This document shows, one piece after another, positions 1 to 11,062 of a stretch of 64,000 nucleotides of DNA. Origin of the DNA: Ignavibacteria bacterium (GTDB lineage: Bacteria; Bacteroidota; Ignavibacteria; Tepidaquicellales; Tepidaquicellaceae). The DNA is taken from assembly GCA_016704345.1 (NCBI GenBank), contig JADJAH010000001.1, positions 282,501-346,500 on the forward strand. The letters run 5' to 3'. Under the pieces are notes generated by a model, which saw nothing but the letters and a program-made list of their open reading frames with translations, was not told where the DNA came from and did no database searches. The position numbers and the translations under genes are program-made. Numbering within the stretch: the first letter of the stretch is position 1; every line of letters begins with the position of its first letter.

Positions 1-729
1 TCGCTATGCATTCGCTTCTTAAAAGCTTATGCTGCAACATACGAGTAACTCGTTGGCTCATTAAGCAAAAGGCACGCAGTCATCTTACTGAGCGGCAAGC
101 CGCTCAAAAGACTACTACCGTTTGTAAGCATATGGTTTCAGGTTCTATTTCACCCTCCTGTTAGGAGTACTTTTCACCTTTCCCTCACGGTACTTGTGCG
201 CTATCGGTCACTAATAAGTATTTAGCCTTACCAGATGGTTCTGGCAGATTCCCGCAGAATTCCACGTGCTCCGCGGTACTCGGGATACTATCAAGAGCCT
301 TAAAATTTTCATCTACCGGACTTTCACCGTCTATGGTTGACCTTTCCAGACCATTCAACTAATTCCAAGGTTTTTTACTCTTTGGTATATTGCAAATCTA
401 CCAGATAGTCCCACAACACCAGCAATACAACGATTGCACTCTTGACATATTGCTTGGTTTAGGCTCTTTCCGTTTCGCTCGCCGCTACTAAGGAAATCAC
501 TTTTGTTTTCTTTTCCAGAAGGTACTTAGATGTTTCAGTTCCCTTCGTTTGCTTAACTTACCTATGTATTCAGTAAGTTATGACTGAACATTACTTCAGC
601 CTGGTTGCCCAATTCGGAGATCCCCGGGTCAAAGACTGTTACCGTCTTACCGAGGCTTTTCGCAGGTAGCCACGTCCTTCATCGCCTATTAGTGCCAAGG
701 CATCCACCATATGCCCTTTGTAACTTTTT
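1..729 (-). rRNA. rrl: 23S ribosomal RNA, 5' portion (runs off window start)
   Basis: Read on the minus strand, the interval begins near 729 with the classic 23S start (GGGCATATGGTGGATGCCTT) and continues with conserved domain I sequence, including the AAAGGCACGC block near position 90. Only the 5' quarter is present; the rest lies left of the window. It is the last gene of the 16S-tRNA-tRNA-23S operon. The exact mature 5' end is estimated to within about 10 bases. Confidence 0.95.
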
Positions 730-820
730 CCAAAACCCTACATTGATACAGGTAGTGTCCCCAGCTTTCGCCGGAGAAAGTGCATCAATATACTTGTTAT
801 TTTTTTATGGATACAAAATA

Positions 821-830
821 TTAAAGAACG
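821..830 (-). promoter_or_regulatory. boxA-like antitermination site before 23S
   Basis: On the minus strand this reads CGTTCTTTAA, sharing GTTCTTTA with the leader and inter-tRNA sites. Ribosomal boxA (TGCTCTTTAACA in E. coli) recruits the NusB/S10 antitermination complex. The position just before 23S matches the spacer boxA of other bacteria. The assignment rests on motif and position only. Confidence 0.4.
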
Positions 831-848
831 AATAAAACTTAAAACTTG

Positions 849-921
849 TGGAGTTAAGCGGAATCGAACCGCTAACCCTTAGCTTGCAAAGCTAATGCTC
901 TACCAATTGAGCTATAACCCC
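849..921 (-). tRNA. tRNA-Ala (anticodon TGC)
   Basis: A 73-nt cloverleaf with a 7-bp acceptor stem (GGGGTTA/TAACTCC), a D-arm with GCTC/GAGC, anticodon loop TTTGCAA (anticodon TGC) and a TTCGATT T-loop. The CCA tail is not encoded. It lies in the 16S-23S spacer after tRNA-Ile, the usual bacterial arrangement. Confidence 0.97.
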
Positions 922-925
922 ATCT

Positions 926-935
926 TAAAGAACAA
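926..935 (-). promoter_or_regulatory. boxA-like site between tRNA-Ile and tRNA-Ala
   Basis: The minus strand reads TTGTTCTTTA, identical over 10 bases to the site in the rRNA leader at 2726-2735. The exact repetition inside one operon supports a functional antitermination signal rather than chance. No binding evidence is available. Confidence 0.45.
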
Positions 936-948
936 CCTAATATTTACG

Positions 949-1022
<74 letters not shown>

Positions 1023-1095
1023 AATGGAATATAAAAAATTAAAATTGTGTGCGACCTCTTTACATCAGACCCTTTTGCAGTCGTATCTATCTCTA

Positions 1096-2616
<1,521 letters not shown>

Positions 2617-2725
2617 AATAATTTTGACTTTGATCCGACTACAAGGTTTCTAAAGTATTGAAGTTCGCACACAATATATTCTATACAACTTGAATTTTGT
2701 GCTTTCTGTCTTGTGTTACAAAAAG

Positions 2726-2735
2726 TAAAGAACAA
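2726..2735 (-). promoter_or_regulatory. boxA-like site in rRNA leader
   Basis: The minus strand reads TTGTTCTTTA about 110 bases upstream of mature 16S and about 85 bases downstream of the predicted promoter, where leader boxA normally lies. The same 10-mer recurs at 926-935. Confidence 0.45.
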
Positions 2736-2821
2736 TGTTTGAATGAACTACAAAAATAACACAAAAAGTTCCAGAAGTCAAGGGGATTTTTTATCAAGTC
2801 CCTTTACTTCTTGATTGTTTG

Positions 2822-2852
2822 CAAATATAATGAAAATCTTTAACTTTCAAAA
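2822..2852 (-). promoter_or_regulatory. rRNA operon promoter, Bacteroidota type
   Basis: On the minus strand a TTTTGAAAG block (2844-2852, with the TTG at -33) is followed after 18 bases by TATATTTG (2829-2822), which fits the Bacteroidota -7 consensus TAnnTTTG. The predicted start near 2815 would give a leader of about 200 bases containing boxA. A short inverted repeat (ATCAAG/CTTGAT, about 2792-2816) follows. The region 2620-2993 holds no other recognisable gene. Confidence 0.55.
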
Positions 2853-2993
2853 CCCATTTTTGAGAATTAGTGTAACTTTTTTTATACACTGTAGAATACT
2901 GTCTGAATGACACTGGTTTCACGATTTTCATTCAGTTATTCAATTGAAATTAAATTCGATAAAATATACTTTGTAACCAACTTTATTTAATGT

Positions 2994-4058
2994 ATGGAAC
3001 ACGAGCGTAAGAAAAATGTACATAATAAGTGGAAACGTTATCCCCGAAAACCAACAAGCACGGACACATCTCAGAAGATCCCTGTAGCAAAAGGCAAAGA
3101 ACACTCTGAACCACCCCGAGTTATGCGTCAAAATCAAAGCATTTCAGTTGTAATTCCTTTGCTAAATGAAGAAGATTCCTTGCTGGAATTATCCCAAAAG
3201 CTCGAAGAAGTATTGAGCGGATTGGGTTGTGATTACGAAGTGGTCTTCATTGATGACGGCAGCACCGACAAATCATTTGAGAAAATTAAGGAAATCAACA
3301 GAAGGAATTCGAAGTTTCATTGCATAAAATTCAGGAAGAATTATGGAAAATCTGCTGCGCTGGCAAAAGGGTTTCGTTCAGCAAAAGGCAACATCATAAT
3401 CACCATGGATGCAGATCTGCAGGATGATCCGTCGGAAATCCCGGAGCTTGTGAAAGTACTTAATTCAGGTTACGATCTTGTTTCCGGCTGGAAGAAAGTA
3501 CGGTACGATCCCTTCATTAAAAAATACACATCAAGATTTTTCAATTTTGTTACTTCCAAGCTTTCCGGAATAAAGCTGCATGACTTTAATTGTGGTTTGA
3601 AGGCATATAAAAAAGATGTTGTAAAGAGTCTTAAGATTTACGGAGAAATGCACAGATACATTCCTGCGCTTGCTCATCTCTCCGGATTCAGAGTAACTGA
3701 AAGACCCGTCAAGCATCACGCCCGAAAGTATGGCAAAACAAAGTTTGGAGCAAACAGATTCATCAATGGTTTTCTTGATCTTATCACAGTTGTTTTTATT
3801 GACCGGTACATAAAAAGACCGCTACATTTCTTTGGTGTGATAGGAATGATATCTTCAATGTCCGGTTTTCTAATCACACTTTATCTTGTACTTTTGAAAA
3901 TTTTTGAAGGTAAGCCTCTCAGTGACAGGCCTCTCTTCATAGTCGGAATTTTTATGATAATTCTGGGCGTGCAGTTTTTTTCCCTGGGCTTGATTGCTGA
4001 GATAATTACAAAATCAAATTACAGCGATCAGGACATTTTAATTGAAACAACTATCTGA
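2994..4058 (+). CDS. Family 2 membrane glycosyltransferase (GtrB/DPM1-like)
   Basis: This protein probably transfers a sugar from a nucleotide donor to a lipid phosphate (polyprenyl phosphate) at the inner membrane. It has a GT-A fold N-terminus with VVIPLLNEE, DDGS at residues 87-90 and the DAD metal site at 139-141 within DADLQDDP, then two predicted membrane helices near residues 278-302 and 315-340, the usual GtrB/DPM1 plan. The first 43 residues are basic and hydrophilic and not part of the family. An alternative ATG at 3123 gives a normal 311-residue protein. A near-consensus promoter just upstream (TTG ... TACTTTG around 2945-2973) leaves the longer start possible. Sugar and acceptor are unknown. 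lpxA follows 23 bases downstream. Confidence 0.85.
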   Translation: MEHERKKNVHNKWKRYPRKPTSTDTSQKIPVAKGKEHSEPPRVMRQNQSISVVIPLLNEEDSLLELSQKLEEVLSGLGCDYEVVFIDDGSTDKSFEKIKEINRRNSKFHCIKFRKNYGKSAALAKGFRSAKGNIIITMDADLQDDPSEIPELVKVLNSGYDLVSGWKKVRYDPFIKKYTSRFFNFVTSKLSGIKLHDFNCGLKAYKKDVVKSLKIYGEMHRYIPALAHLSGFRVTERPVKHHARKYGKTKFGANRFINGFLDLITVVFIDRYIKRPLHFFGVIGMISSMSGFLITLYLVLLKIFEGKPLSDRPLFIVGIFMIILGVQFFSLGLIAEIITKSNYSDQDILIETTI

Positions 4059-4081
4059 ACATAAGTAGTAATCAAATTTTA

Positions 4082-4846
4082 ATGACAAATTATATTCTAA
4101 GCGCTAACGCAACCATCGGCAAGGACTTAAAGATAAAACAATTCTCAACAATAGAAGATGATGTAGAGATTGGCGATAATGTTGAAATTGGTTCCTGCGT
4201 GCTCATTGCTGACGGAGCAAGGATTGGGAATAATGTGAAGATCTTTCATGGCGCTTCAATTGGAACCGTTCCTCAGGATCTGAAATTTAATGGAGAGAAG
4301 ACCACAGTCGAGATAGGTGATGATACTGTCGTACGAGAATTTGTGACTCTGAACAGGGCAACGAGCCACAGCAAAAGGACTATCATCGGCAAGAATTGTT
4401 TTATCATGGCATACGCACATGTTGCTCATGATTGCAGAATTGGAGATAATGTTATACTTGCAAACAGCGTCCAAATGGGCGGCCACGTGGAAATTGGCGA
4501 TTGGGTTATAGTGGGCGGACTTGTTGCAATTCATCAGTTTGTAAAAATAGGAAAACATGCTATGATAGGCGGGGGATTTAGAGCAGTCAAGGATGTCCCT
4601 CCATACATTCTTGCCGGTTCACTACCTTTGAGATTTGAAGGCATTAATCTTGTCGGATTGAGGAGAAGAGGATTTACAAATGAACAGATAAAAGCAATCT
4701 CCCAAACATACGACATACTATATAGATCAGGTCTTAATGTAAGCGACGCTGTTGTTGAAATTGAAAAGCAAATGAAAGACAATCCGGAAGCACAGTCGAT
4801 TCTTGATTTTATAAAAGAAAGCAAGAGAGGAATAATCAGAGGTTAG
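4082..4846 (+). CDS. lpxA: UDP-N-acetylglucosamine acyltransferase LpxA
   Basis: First step of lipid A synthesis in the cytoplasm: transfer of a 3-hydroxyacyl chain from acyl carrier protein to UDP-GlcNAc. The 254-residue protein has left-handed beta-helix hexapeptide repeats (for example IGDNV, IGNNV) across residues 10-185 and the conserved YAHVAHDC block with the catalytic histidine at about residue 116. It ends with the alpha-helical C-terminal domain (GLRRRGFTNEQI). Length matches the family. The gene shows that the organism makes an LPS outer membrane. It follows the glycosyltransferase on the same strand, so they may be cotranscribed; no other lpx gene is in the window except a possible LpxH-like phosphoesterase at 32105. 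Confidence 0.95.
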   Translation: MTNYILSANATIGKDLKIKQFSTIEDDVEIGDNVEIGSCVLIADGARIGNNVKIFHGASIGTVPQDLKFNGEKTTVEIGDDTVVREFVTLNRATSHSKRTIIGKNCFIMAYAHVAHDCRIGDNVILANSVQMGGHVEIGDWVIVGGLVAIHQFVKIGKHAMIGGGFRAVKDVPPYILAGSLPLRFEGINLVGLRRRGFTNEQIKAISQTYDILYRSGLNVSDAVVEIEKQMKDNPEAQSILDFIKESKRGIIRG

Positions 4847-4909
4847 ATAATTTTCACATACAACTTTCACTTCATCATTCTTTCCTAAACAAAACAATTG
4901 TCCAGCATA

Positions 4910-5726
4910 ATGTCATCCCAGAAAAGCGAGACGGCTCATATAACAACCAAAGTATTGTCTGTAATGAAACAGCGGGGTGAGAAGATCGCTATGCTGACTG
5001 CTTACGACTTCCTCACAGCAAAATTTCTTGACGAGGCAGGCATAGAAGTAATCCTTGTTGGTGATTCGCTTGGCAATGTAATTCAGGGAAACGAAACTAC
5101 TTTGCCTGTTACATTGGAAGAAATGATTTATCACACTAAGATTGTGAAACGTGCTGTGAGGAATGCTATTGTAGTTGGAGATATGACTTTTTATGAGTTA
5201 TCAGGTTGGAGTAAAGGAAGCTATACAAATTGTGGACGCATAATGAAAGAATCAGGTTGTGATGCAGTTAAGATGGAAGGCGGAGATTATATTGCTGAAA
5301 CAGTCAGAAGAGTTGTAGAGATAGGTATTCCTGTAATGGGGCATCTTGATTGACACCGCAATCAATCAACAAATTCGGAAGTTACAAAACAAGAGGTACT
5401 GAAAAGGAAGAAGCAGACAAAATTTACAGCGATGCATTATTGCTCGAGAAGGCAGGATGCTTTGCTATAGTGTTGGAAAAAATTCCGCTAAACTCGGGAC
5501 AAAGATTTCGAAGGCTCTCAAAATTCCTACGATCGGGATTGGTGCAGGACCTAAATGTGACGGACAAGTACTCGTAACACACGACATGCTCGGACTTATA
5601 GAGGATTTCAAGCCAAGATTTGTAAGAAGATATGCAAACCTGGCAGTAGATACTAAAGAGGCATTTAAGAGATATATGAAGGATGTTAAGGATGGGAAGT
5701 TCCCGACGGACGAAGAAAGTTATTAG
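4910..5726 (+). pseudogene. panB: 3-methyl-2-oxobutanoate hydroxymethyltransferase PanB, two frameshifts
   Basis: PanB makes ketopantoate from 2-oxoisovalerate and methylenetetrahydrofolate in pantothenate/CoA synthesis. The family signature is present in pieces: LTAYDF and LVGDSLGNV (frame 1, from ATG 4910), TPQSINKFG (frame shifted after about 5350), then IPTIGIGAG and CDGQV (shifted again after about 5490). Each shift is explained by one missing G in a GG pair, at CATCTTGATTG and ATTCCGCTAAAC. All conserved blocks are otherwise in order and full length (about 272 residues), so decay is slight at most. It is either a recent pseudogene or an intact gene with two sequence errors. Confidence 0.88.
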
Positions 5727-5903
5727 AGTTGATGTTAAAGACATAGACGAATAATTCTTAGACGGCCACTTATAAGAACAATTGAGAATATTTTACATAG
5801 CTAAATTATTTCCCGGGGTTGAAGTTACTCGGAATTCTATCAATGTACACCATATGCGACAACAACTATACGAAAAGATGAAATGATCGAAATGTATATC
5901 CTC

Positions 5904-5943
5904 AAATAAAAAACGCCCCGGGTTATAAATGCAAGGGGCGTTT
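5904..5943 (-). terminator. Rho-independent terminator after BNR/T9SS gene
   Basis: Inverted repeat AACGCCCC (5912-5919) and GGGGCGTT (5935-5942) followed on the minus strand by a T-rich run. It lies 22 bases past the stop of the gene at 5966-7258. Because the stem is flanked by A and T runs it may also stop panB transcripts. A near-copy sits at 7412-7443. Confidence 0.75.
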
Positions 5944-6240
5944 GAATTTCGATTATTTCTTAGAATTATTTCACGAGAATCATCTTCTTAGTTTCACTGA
6001 ATGTTCCGCTGACCAGTTTATAGAAATACATACCACCCGCAAGATTTCTTGCATCGAGTCTTACTTCATAACTGCCCGGCGCTCTGTATTCATCAACAAG
6101 CGTCATTACTTCTTTGCCAAGAACATCAAACAATTTCAGAGAAACATTTCCGGCATCAGGCAATTGGAATGAAATGCTCGTTGACGGATTGAACGGGTTT
6201 GGATAATTCTGTGAAAGAGAATATTTATCGGGAAATTCTG
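5935..6240 (-). repeat. T9SS sorting-domain/terminator cassette, copy 1
   Basis: About 300 bases covering the C-terminal sorting domain and the 3' stem of the terminator are nearly identical to 7436-7740 in the next gene upstream. The differences are scattered substitutions, while the bodies of the two genes are unrelated. This points to duplication or gene conversion of the domain cassette. Confidence 0.85.
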
Positions 6241-7258
6241 AAGATTGATTTAAAACATTTGAAGGTCCCCAACCGCCAGTTGTGGTTTTTAATATTCTCC
6301 CACTGTCACCAACTACCCAACCTATGAGCGAATCGGTGAAATAAACTGAACGATAATTTATTCCGGGTTGATTTAGAGTTTGATTTATCCAATTTATTCC
6401 GCCATTTGTAGTTGCCTGAATGACGCTGTTGTCTCCTGCTCCCCAGCCTTTTATCCTGTCAGTAAAAAAAAGAGAATTGATACTAACTCCGGTTCCGGGA
6501 AATTCTGTGATCCAATTATTCCCTCCATTAGTTGACCTTAATATTGTTGGGAAAGAGACAGAGCTTTTGTAGGATAGCCAGCCATATGAAGAATCTATAA
6601 AGAATATATCTTTTGCAGGAGGTGTAACTCCGCTACTGAATTGACTATTCCAATTCAATCCACCATTGGAAGTTTTTATAATATCGTAAACACCAAGAAC
6701 ATCATACCCAATGATACTCCATCCGATTTCAGAATTGATAAAGAATAAAGTAACTGAAAACGATCCAATTGTTTCAATAGAATCCCAGTTATTTCCACCG
6801 TCAGAAGTTTTAAAGATTTTATTAGGGGTATCAAAATTAATATCAACACCACCTATATAACCAATAGTATCATTTACAAACAATACTGAATGAAAGAAAT
6901 AAAAAGGTTTTGCTAAACTTAGACGAAACCAACTCAGCCCCGTATCTGTAGATTTAAGTATCAACCCACTGTCTCCAACTGCATAAAAAGTAGATGGGGA
7001 AGTGACTGCTAACGATCTTAAATTATTTTGAAACCCGGTTGATTGCTGAATCCAATTGACTCCGCCATTTGTTGTACGAAAAATTATACCGTTTTCACCA
7101 ACACAAATACCTGTGCTTGAATTGATAAACTTAACAGAATATAAAGTTTTGTTAATGTTACTGGTTTGTTGAACCCATCCTGATTGAGAAAAGATATTAC
7201 CTATATTAGAAAAGGTAAGAATTACTGAAAATAGTATTAAAAATCTATACAACCTCAT
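5966..7258 (-). CDS. Secreted YCF48/BNR-repeat protein with T9SS sorting domain
   Basis: A 430-residue exported protein of unknown function. It has a signal peptide (residues 1-25, ending FSQS), then about seven propeller-like repeats each carrying a TTNGGVNW or TDTGLSW type motif and a GWxVGD-like block (residues 30-340), as in photosystem II assembly factor YCF48 and BNR/Asp-box proteins. A final T9SS type A sorting domain of about 85 residues starts SLSQNYPNPFNPST and ends in KKMILVK. T9SS cargo is carried across the outer membrane and either released or anchored at the surface. ATG 7258 was chosen because it starts the signal peptide. The reading frame is intact, unlike the related gene at 23614-25105. 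Confidence 0.85.
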   Translation of the reverse strand: MRLYRFLILFSVILTFSNIGNIFSQSGWVQQTSNINKTLYSVKFINSSTGICVGENGIIFRTTNGGVNWIQQSTGFQNNLRSLAVTSPSTFYAVGDSGLILKSTDTGLSWFRLSLAKPFYFFHSVLFVNDTIGYIGGVDINFDTPNKIFKTSDGGNNWDSIETIGSFSVTLFFINSEIGWSIIGYDVLGVYDIIKTSNGGLNWNSQFSSGVTPPAKDIFFIDSSYGWLSYKSSVSFPTILRSTNGGNNWITEFPGTGVSINSLFFTDRIKGWGAGDNSVIQATTNGGINWINQTLNQPGINYRSVYFTDSLIGWVVGDSGRILKTTTGGWGPSNVLNQSSEFPDKYSLSQNYPNPFNPSTSISFQLPDAGNVSLKLFDVLGKEVMTLVDEYRAPGSYEVRLDARNLAGGMYFYKLVSGTFSETKKMILVK

Positions 7259-7404
7259 ATCTCATTTTTAGAAATTTACTGGTTAGGATTGCCAAAATCA
7301 ATTTACAATATATGGGTTACATTTAGTGACCACAATGCCAGCTGACAAACTTAAAAATCTGATTCTGCCATATTGTGATTCCGGACTACCAGATAAATTG
7401 TTCT

Positions 7405-7444
7405 AAACAAAAACGCCCCAAGTTTTAAAGAACAAGGGGCGTTT
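7405..7444 (-). terminator. Rho-independent terminator after M14 peptidase gene
   Basis: Stem AACGCCCC (7412-7419) and GGGGCGTT (7436-7443) with a T-rich run on the minus strand, 23 bases after the stop at 7467. It shares the stem, but not the loop, with the terminator at 5904-5943. Confidence 0.75.
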
Positions 7445-7740
7445 GAATTTCGATTATTTCTTAGAATTACTTCACGAGAATCATCTTCTTAGTTTCACTG
7501 AATGTTCCGCTGACCAGTTTATAGAAATACATACCACCCGCAAGATTTCTTGCATCGAGTCTTACTTCATAACTGCCCGGCGCTCTGTATTCATCTACAA
7601 GTGTCATTACTTCCTTGCCCAAAACATCAAACAATTTCAGAGAAACATTTCCCGCATCCGGCAATTGAAATGAAATGCTCGTTGACGGATTGAATGGGTT
7701 TGGATAATTCTGTGAGAGAGAATAATCAGCAGGCAACTCA
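7436..7740 (-). repeat. T9SS sorting-domain/terminator cassette, copy 2
   Basis: Partner of 5935-6240. It encodes the same C-terminal sequence, from the YPNPFNPST signature to the KKMILVK end, on the M14 peptidase. Confidence 0.85.
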
Positions 7741-9865
7741 CTTTGCACCGGATTTATTCCTGTCGGTGCCAATGTATAATTGACGAGTCTGATGTTATCA
7801 AGATAAATTCCGTCTGCAGGAACAGTACCGTTGCTTACCAAAGAAAATCTCAGTTTCATTGTTGATGATGCTTTGCCAACCGAAAGATCAAGTACATCTC
7901 TTGTCCATGTGTTGTTTGCGCCGCTGAAGAATTTCTTGGATCTCCATGAGGTTCCGTTATCACTTGAGATATCTACATAAGCATTGTCAAACGCATCAAT
8001 ATTATGCTTGTACCAATAGCTAGGAAAACAACCGGCGCCGCAGTAACATTCTGTGCAGCAGTGAGAGTCATTGTTCTGTTTGTGGAGTTTGAATAATTTC
8101 CTGTAGGACTGTCGGCGAAAGAATTATTTGGTGAATATGATTGAGATGTTGTTACATTCCATCCTGTTGAGATCGTCCATCTTCCCATCCCGTTCTCTGC
8201 GCTGTCAAGCACAAGCACGTTGCCGGTCCCAACAGGAACATAAAAATCCTGTGTATGAACAACTTTGTCATTATCTTGTTTGATCTTCAGATTCACTTTT
8301 ACTGCAGAGTTATTTGGAATAACTGTTGCGAGTGTGAAGTTGACTGTAATTGAATCCCCTGTCAGCGAAGCTATGCTCGGATAGCTGAACAAGTTTGTTT
8401 GAAGACTTAACTGTTGACCGGCAGTCAGTTCTATTCTTACATTCGAAGCATTCATCAATCCCTTGTTTCTGAACTTCATCTTAATCGTGCCTTGCTCACC
8501 GGGCACATAATTTTCCTTACTGAGATTAATACTATTGGGAGCTACATAAGGACCTGCAGCAAGTGCAAAGTGAATATTTTGCCTGACAGTTGACTGAGCA
8601 AGCGGAAGAATTCGTGACTGTGTAGGCCAGAAGCCGTCACTGCTTGAGCCGACTTCAGGCGTAAATGCTATTGCGCTGGCATGACCTGAATCATTATAGT
8701 ACCAGTCATCCGTAACTCCTCTTACTCCGTAAGCAACAGTCTGATTGGATCTTCCCATTGTGAAGTGATTGTCAATCAGCATCTCCTGAGAGAACTCCTG
8801 AAAGACGGGTTCATCGGGTGTTGGAGCGTCAACATATCCCCACGGCCTGATGAGATAATTTCCATAAGTGTGATAGCTTAGAATTCCCTTGAAGTTACGT
8901 GAGTTTACAAAGTTCATCATGTTCGCAGTTTCAATTTCAGAGAAAGGAGCTACCCCTCTGTATGTGTCACTGCTTGGAGAAGTTGATGAGCCGTTGTTTG
9001 TAGAATTCCAGAATTCGTAAGTTCCAAAATTTCTGTTAAGGTCAACACCGTAAGTAGTACCCGAGTTAAGCTTACGATTCTTTCTCCACATACCGCCGCC
9101 GTTCGGATTCGTAGACCTGTTGTATTCGTATCCGTCGGGATTAATTACCGGCGTGAAGTAAAGTTCCCTGTTCTCGAGAATGTATGTTGCTATCGGATCG
9201 GTGTTGTAATTCTCAAAGAGCCAATACATAAAGTAAATATTCTGCATCATGCTCTCCGGCTCTCTTGCATGAATAAGCGAATGGAACCAGACTTCCGGTC
9301 TGCCGGTCGGCGCATTGGGACTGTTTGATACTCTGACTGTCCACTGCGGTTTGTTCTCAACAGAATTGCCGATGCTGAACTTTGCGGAAATCAGTCCCGG
9401 ATATTCTATCCTCATTGAATCAAGTTTATTGATCACCTGATCGAATGTGAGATATCCGCCCATTGTTCCATAGATGTTATGACTCACATTAAAATCTGTT
9501 TCTGATTTTTGAAGAGCCATAGAAATCTCTGCATCAGTCATTTCGGGAAGCGAGTTGTAATATGCTTCAAAGTCATCTATCACTATTTCATAGGAGACAC
9601 CTGATTTACGAAGCATATCAAGTTCATCAGCCGAGATCCATGATTCAAAATATCCGCCATCCATGTGGTCAGTATGATCGAAGAAAAGTCCTTCGCGCAT
9701 GATCCTTTTCATGTCCTGTTCACCATTGGCGAAGACCTTTACGAGTGAGTGCTTTGGATTTGTGTTCTTAGTTGTATTATCAGAATTGCTGCCTGAGTTT
9801 CCAAGAAGAACCAGCGACATAATGGTTAATGTCAGCAGTGTAAAAAGCTTTTTAAAATGTTGCAT
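7467..9865 (-). CDS. Secreted M14 zinc carboxypeptidase with T9SS sorting domain (one frameshift)
   Basis: An exported metallocarboxypeptidase that would remove C-terminal residues from peptides outside the cell. It has a signal peptide, a propeptide-like region (to about residue 140), then a peptidase_M14 domain with the zinc motif HAREPES (HxxE), the third zinc ligand in SYHTYG and the catalytic glutamate in FTPEVGSS. CARDB-like and jelly-roll beta domains follow, then the T9SS domain at the C-terminus. The frame is lost near 8018, where one base is missing in the codon for Tyr of LAYWYK. Reading on in the new frame restores VDISSDNGTSW and the sorting domain without gaps, so the gene is probably intact in the organism or only just broken. 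Confidence 0.85.
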
Positions 9866-10057
9866 AATGCTTATAGTTGGGATTATTGTTTGTATACAAA
9901 TTAATTATTACCGAGTGCTTAATCAACCCAACGCCAATGATTCATTTCAATGATTGGCCACATATTAAACTGTACAGTTTGAGGTCTTCCGAAGAATGTT
10001 TCAGAGAGTCACAATTCGATAATAGATCAGGACATTGAAAAAGTATTGCTTAATATT

Positions 10058-11062
10058 TTACGGATTGAAAAAAGTTTGCATTGCCAGCCTTGCCGCTCCC
10101 AATATTCCCGGGTTGTTGTGAGTGATTACATAGACAGGACAATTCATAACATAATTTGAGAGTCTGCCTTTGCTGAGGTATGCCTTTTCAAAAATCTCAC
10201 TTTGAATAAGTTCAATGATCTTCTTAGGAATGCCTCCGCCAAGATAAACACCACCGGAAGAATTTGTTGTCAGTGCAATGTTGCCCGCATGTGCGCCAAG
10301 GACAGATACAAATATGTTCATTGTCTGTGAACAGACTTCCGAAGTACCATTCACGGCAGATTCGGAAATTACCTTTGCCTTGTCATCTTCGGCAATCTTC
10401 GCTTCAATATCACAGTCAGTTTTCATTGCCATTTCGTCGGCAAGAAAATCGAAGATGTTGCAGATTCCGGGTCCTGACAGTATTCTCTCGTAGCTTACGT
10501 GTCCGAATTTTTTCATCAGATATTTAAGCAGTCTAATCTGCAATTCATCCTGAGGTGCAAAGTCTGCATGCCCGCCTTCAGTTGTTACTACAATCCTTGC
10601 GTCATTATGTTTGATTATCAACGCTTGCCCGAGTCCGGTACCGGGTGCTATGATCGCCATATTTCCTGCAGCTGTTGTTCCTTTTCCGGGATGAATACAT
10701 TTCAAATCAATATCACTTAGATAAGAAATTGAGTGTGCAATAATCTCAAGATCATTTGCAAGCAGACAGTTTTTAATTCCAGAATTCTTCATCAGATTTT
10801 CTTCTTCGATATGCCATGGCAGGTTTGTAGCTTTTGAAACTCCGTTGGAAACAGGTCCGGGAACACCGATACAGCAGGCATCAGCTTTAAATGAAAAAGA
10901 ACTTGTGAAGTCTATAAGAATCTCTTCAAGTGATCTGAAGTTCCGGCTGGGATAAGATCTGTTGAAGACACTCATTTGTTCTCCTTCTGCAAATTTGAAA
11001 AGCTCAAGTTCGGTTTTCGTTCCACCGGCGTCTCCGGCAAGAATAAATAATTCCGAATTCAT
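10058..11062 (-). CDS. glk: Glucokinase (ROK-independent Glk family)
   Basis: Phosphorylates glucose to glucose-6-phosphate in the cytoplasm and feeds the neighbouring zwf and pgi. The N-terminal phosphate-1 motif AGDAGGTKTELELF and the APGTGLGQALI block, plus EGGHADFAP and a C-terminal GGVYLGGGIPKK, are those of E. coli-type Glk (334 residues, normal length). The ATG at 11062 was chosen because it begins exactly at the family N-terminus and overlaps the pgl stop as ATGA, suggesting translational coupling. A longer reading from 11104 would overlap pgl by 46 bases and adds nothing conserved. Confidence 0.92.
   Translation of the reverse strand: MNSELFILAGDAGGTKTELELFKFAEGEQMSVFNRSYPSRNFRSLEEILIDFTSSFSFKADACCIGVPGPVSNGVSKATNLPWHIEEENLMKNSGIKNCLLANDLEIIAHSISYLSDIDLKCIHPGKGTTAAGNMAIIAPGTGLGQALIIKHNDARIVVTTEGGHADFAPQDELQIRLLKYLMKKFGHVSYERILSGPGICNIFDFLADEMAMKTDCDIEAKIAEDDKAKVISESAVNGTSEVCSQTMNIFVSVLGAHAGNIALTTNSSGGVYLGGGIPKKIIELIQSEIFEKAYLSKGRLSNYVMNCPVYVITHNNPGILGAARLAMQTFFNP

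Noticed and set aside
10264..10527. Plus-strand frame inside glk
   Set aside because: Lies antisense to conserved glucokinase motifs and resembles no protein.
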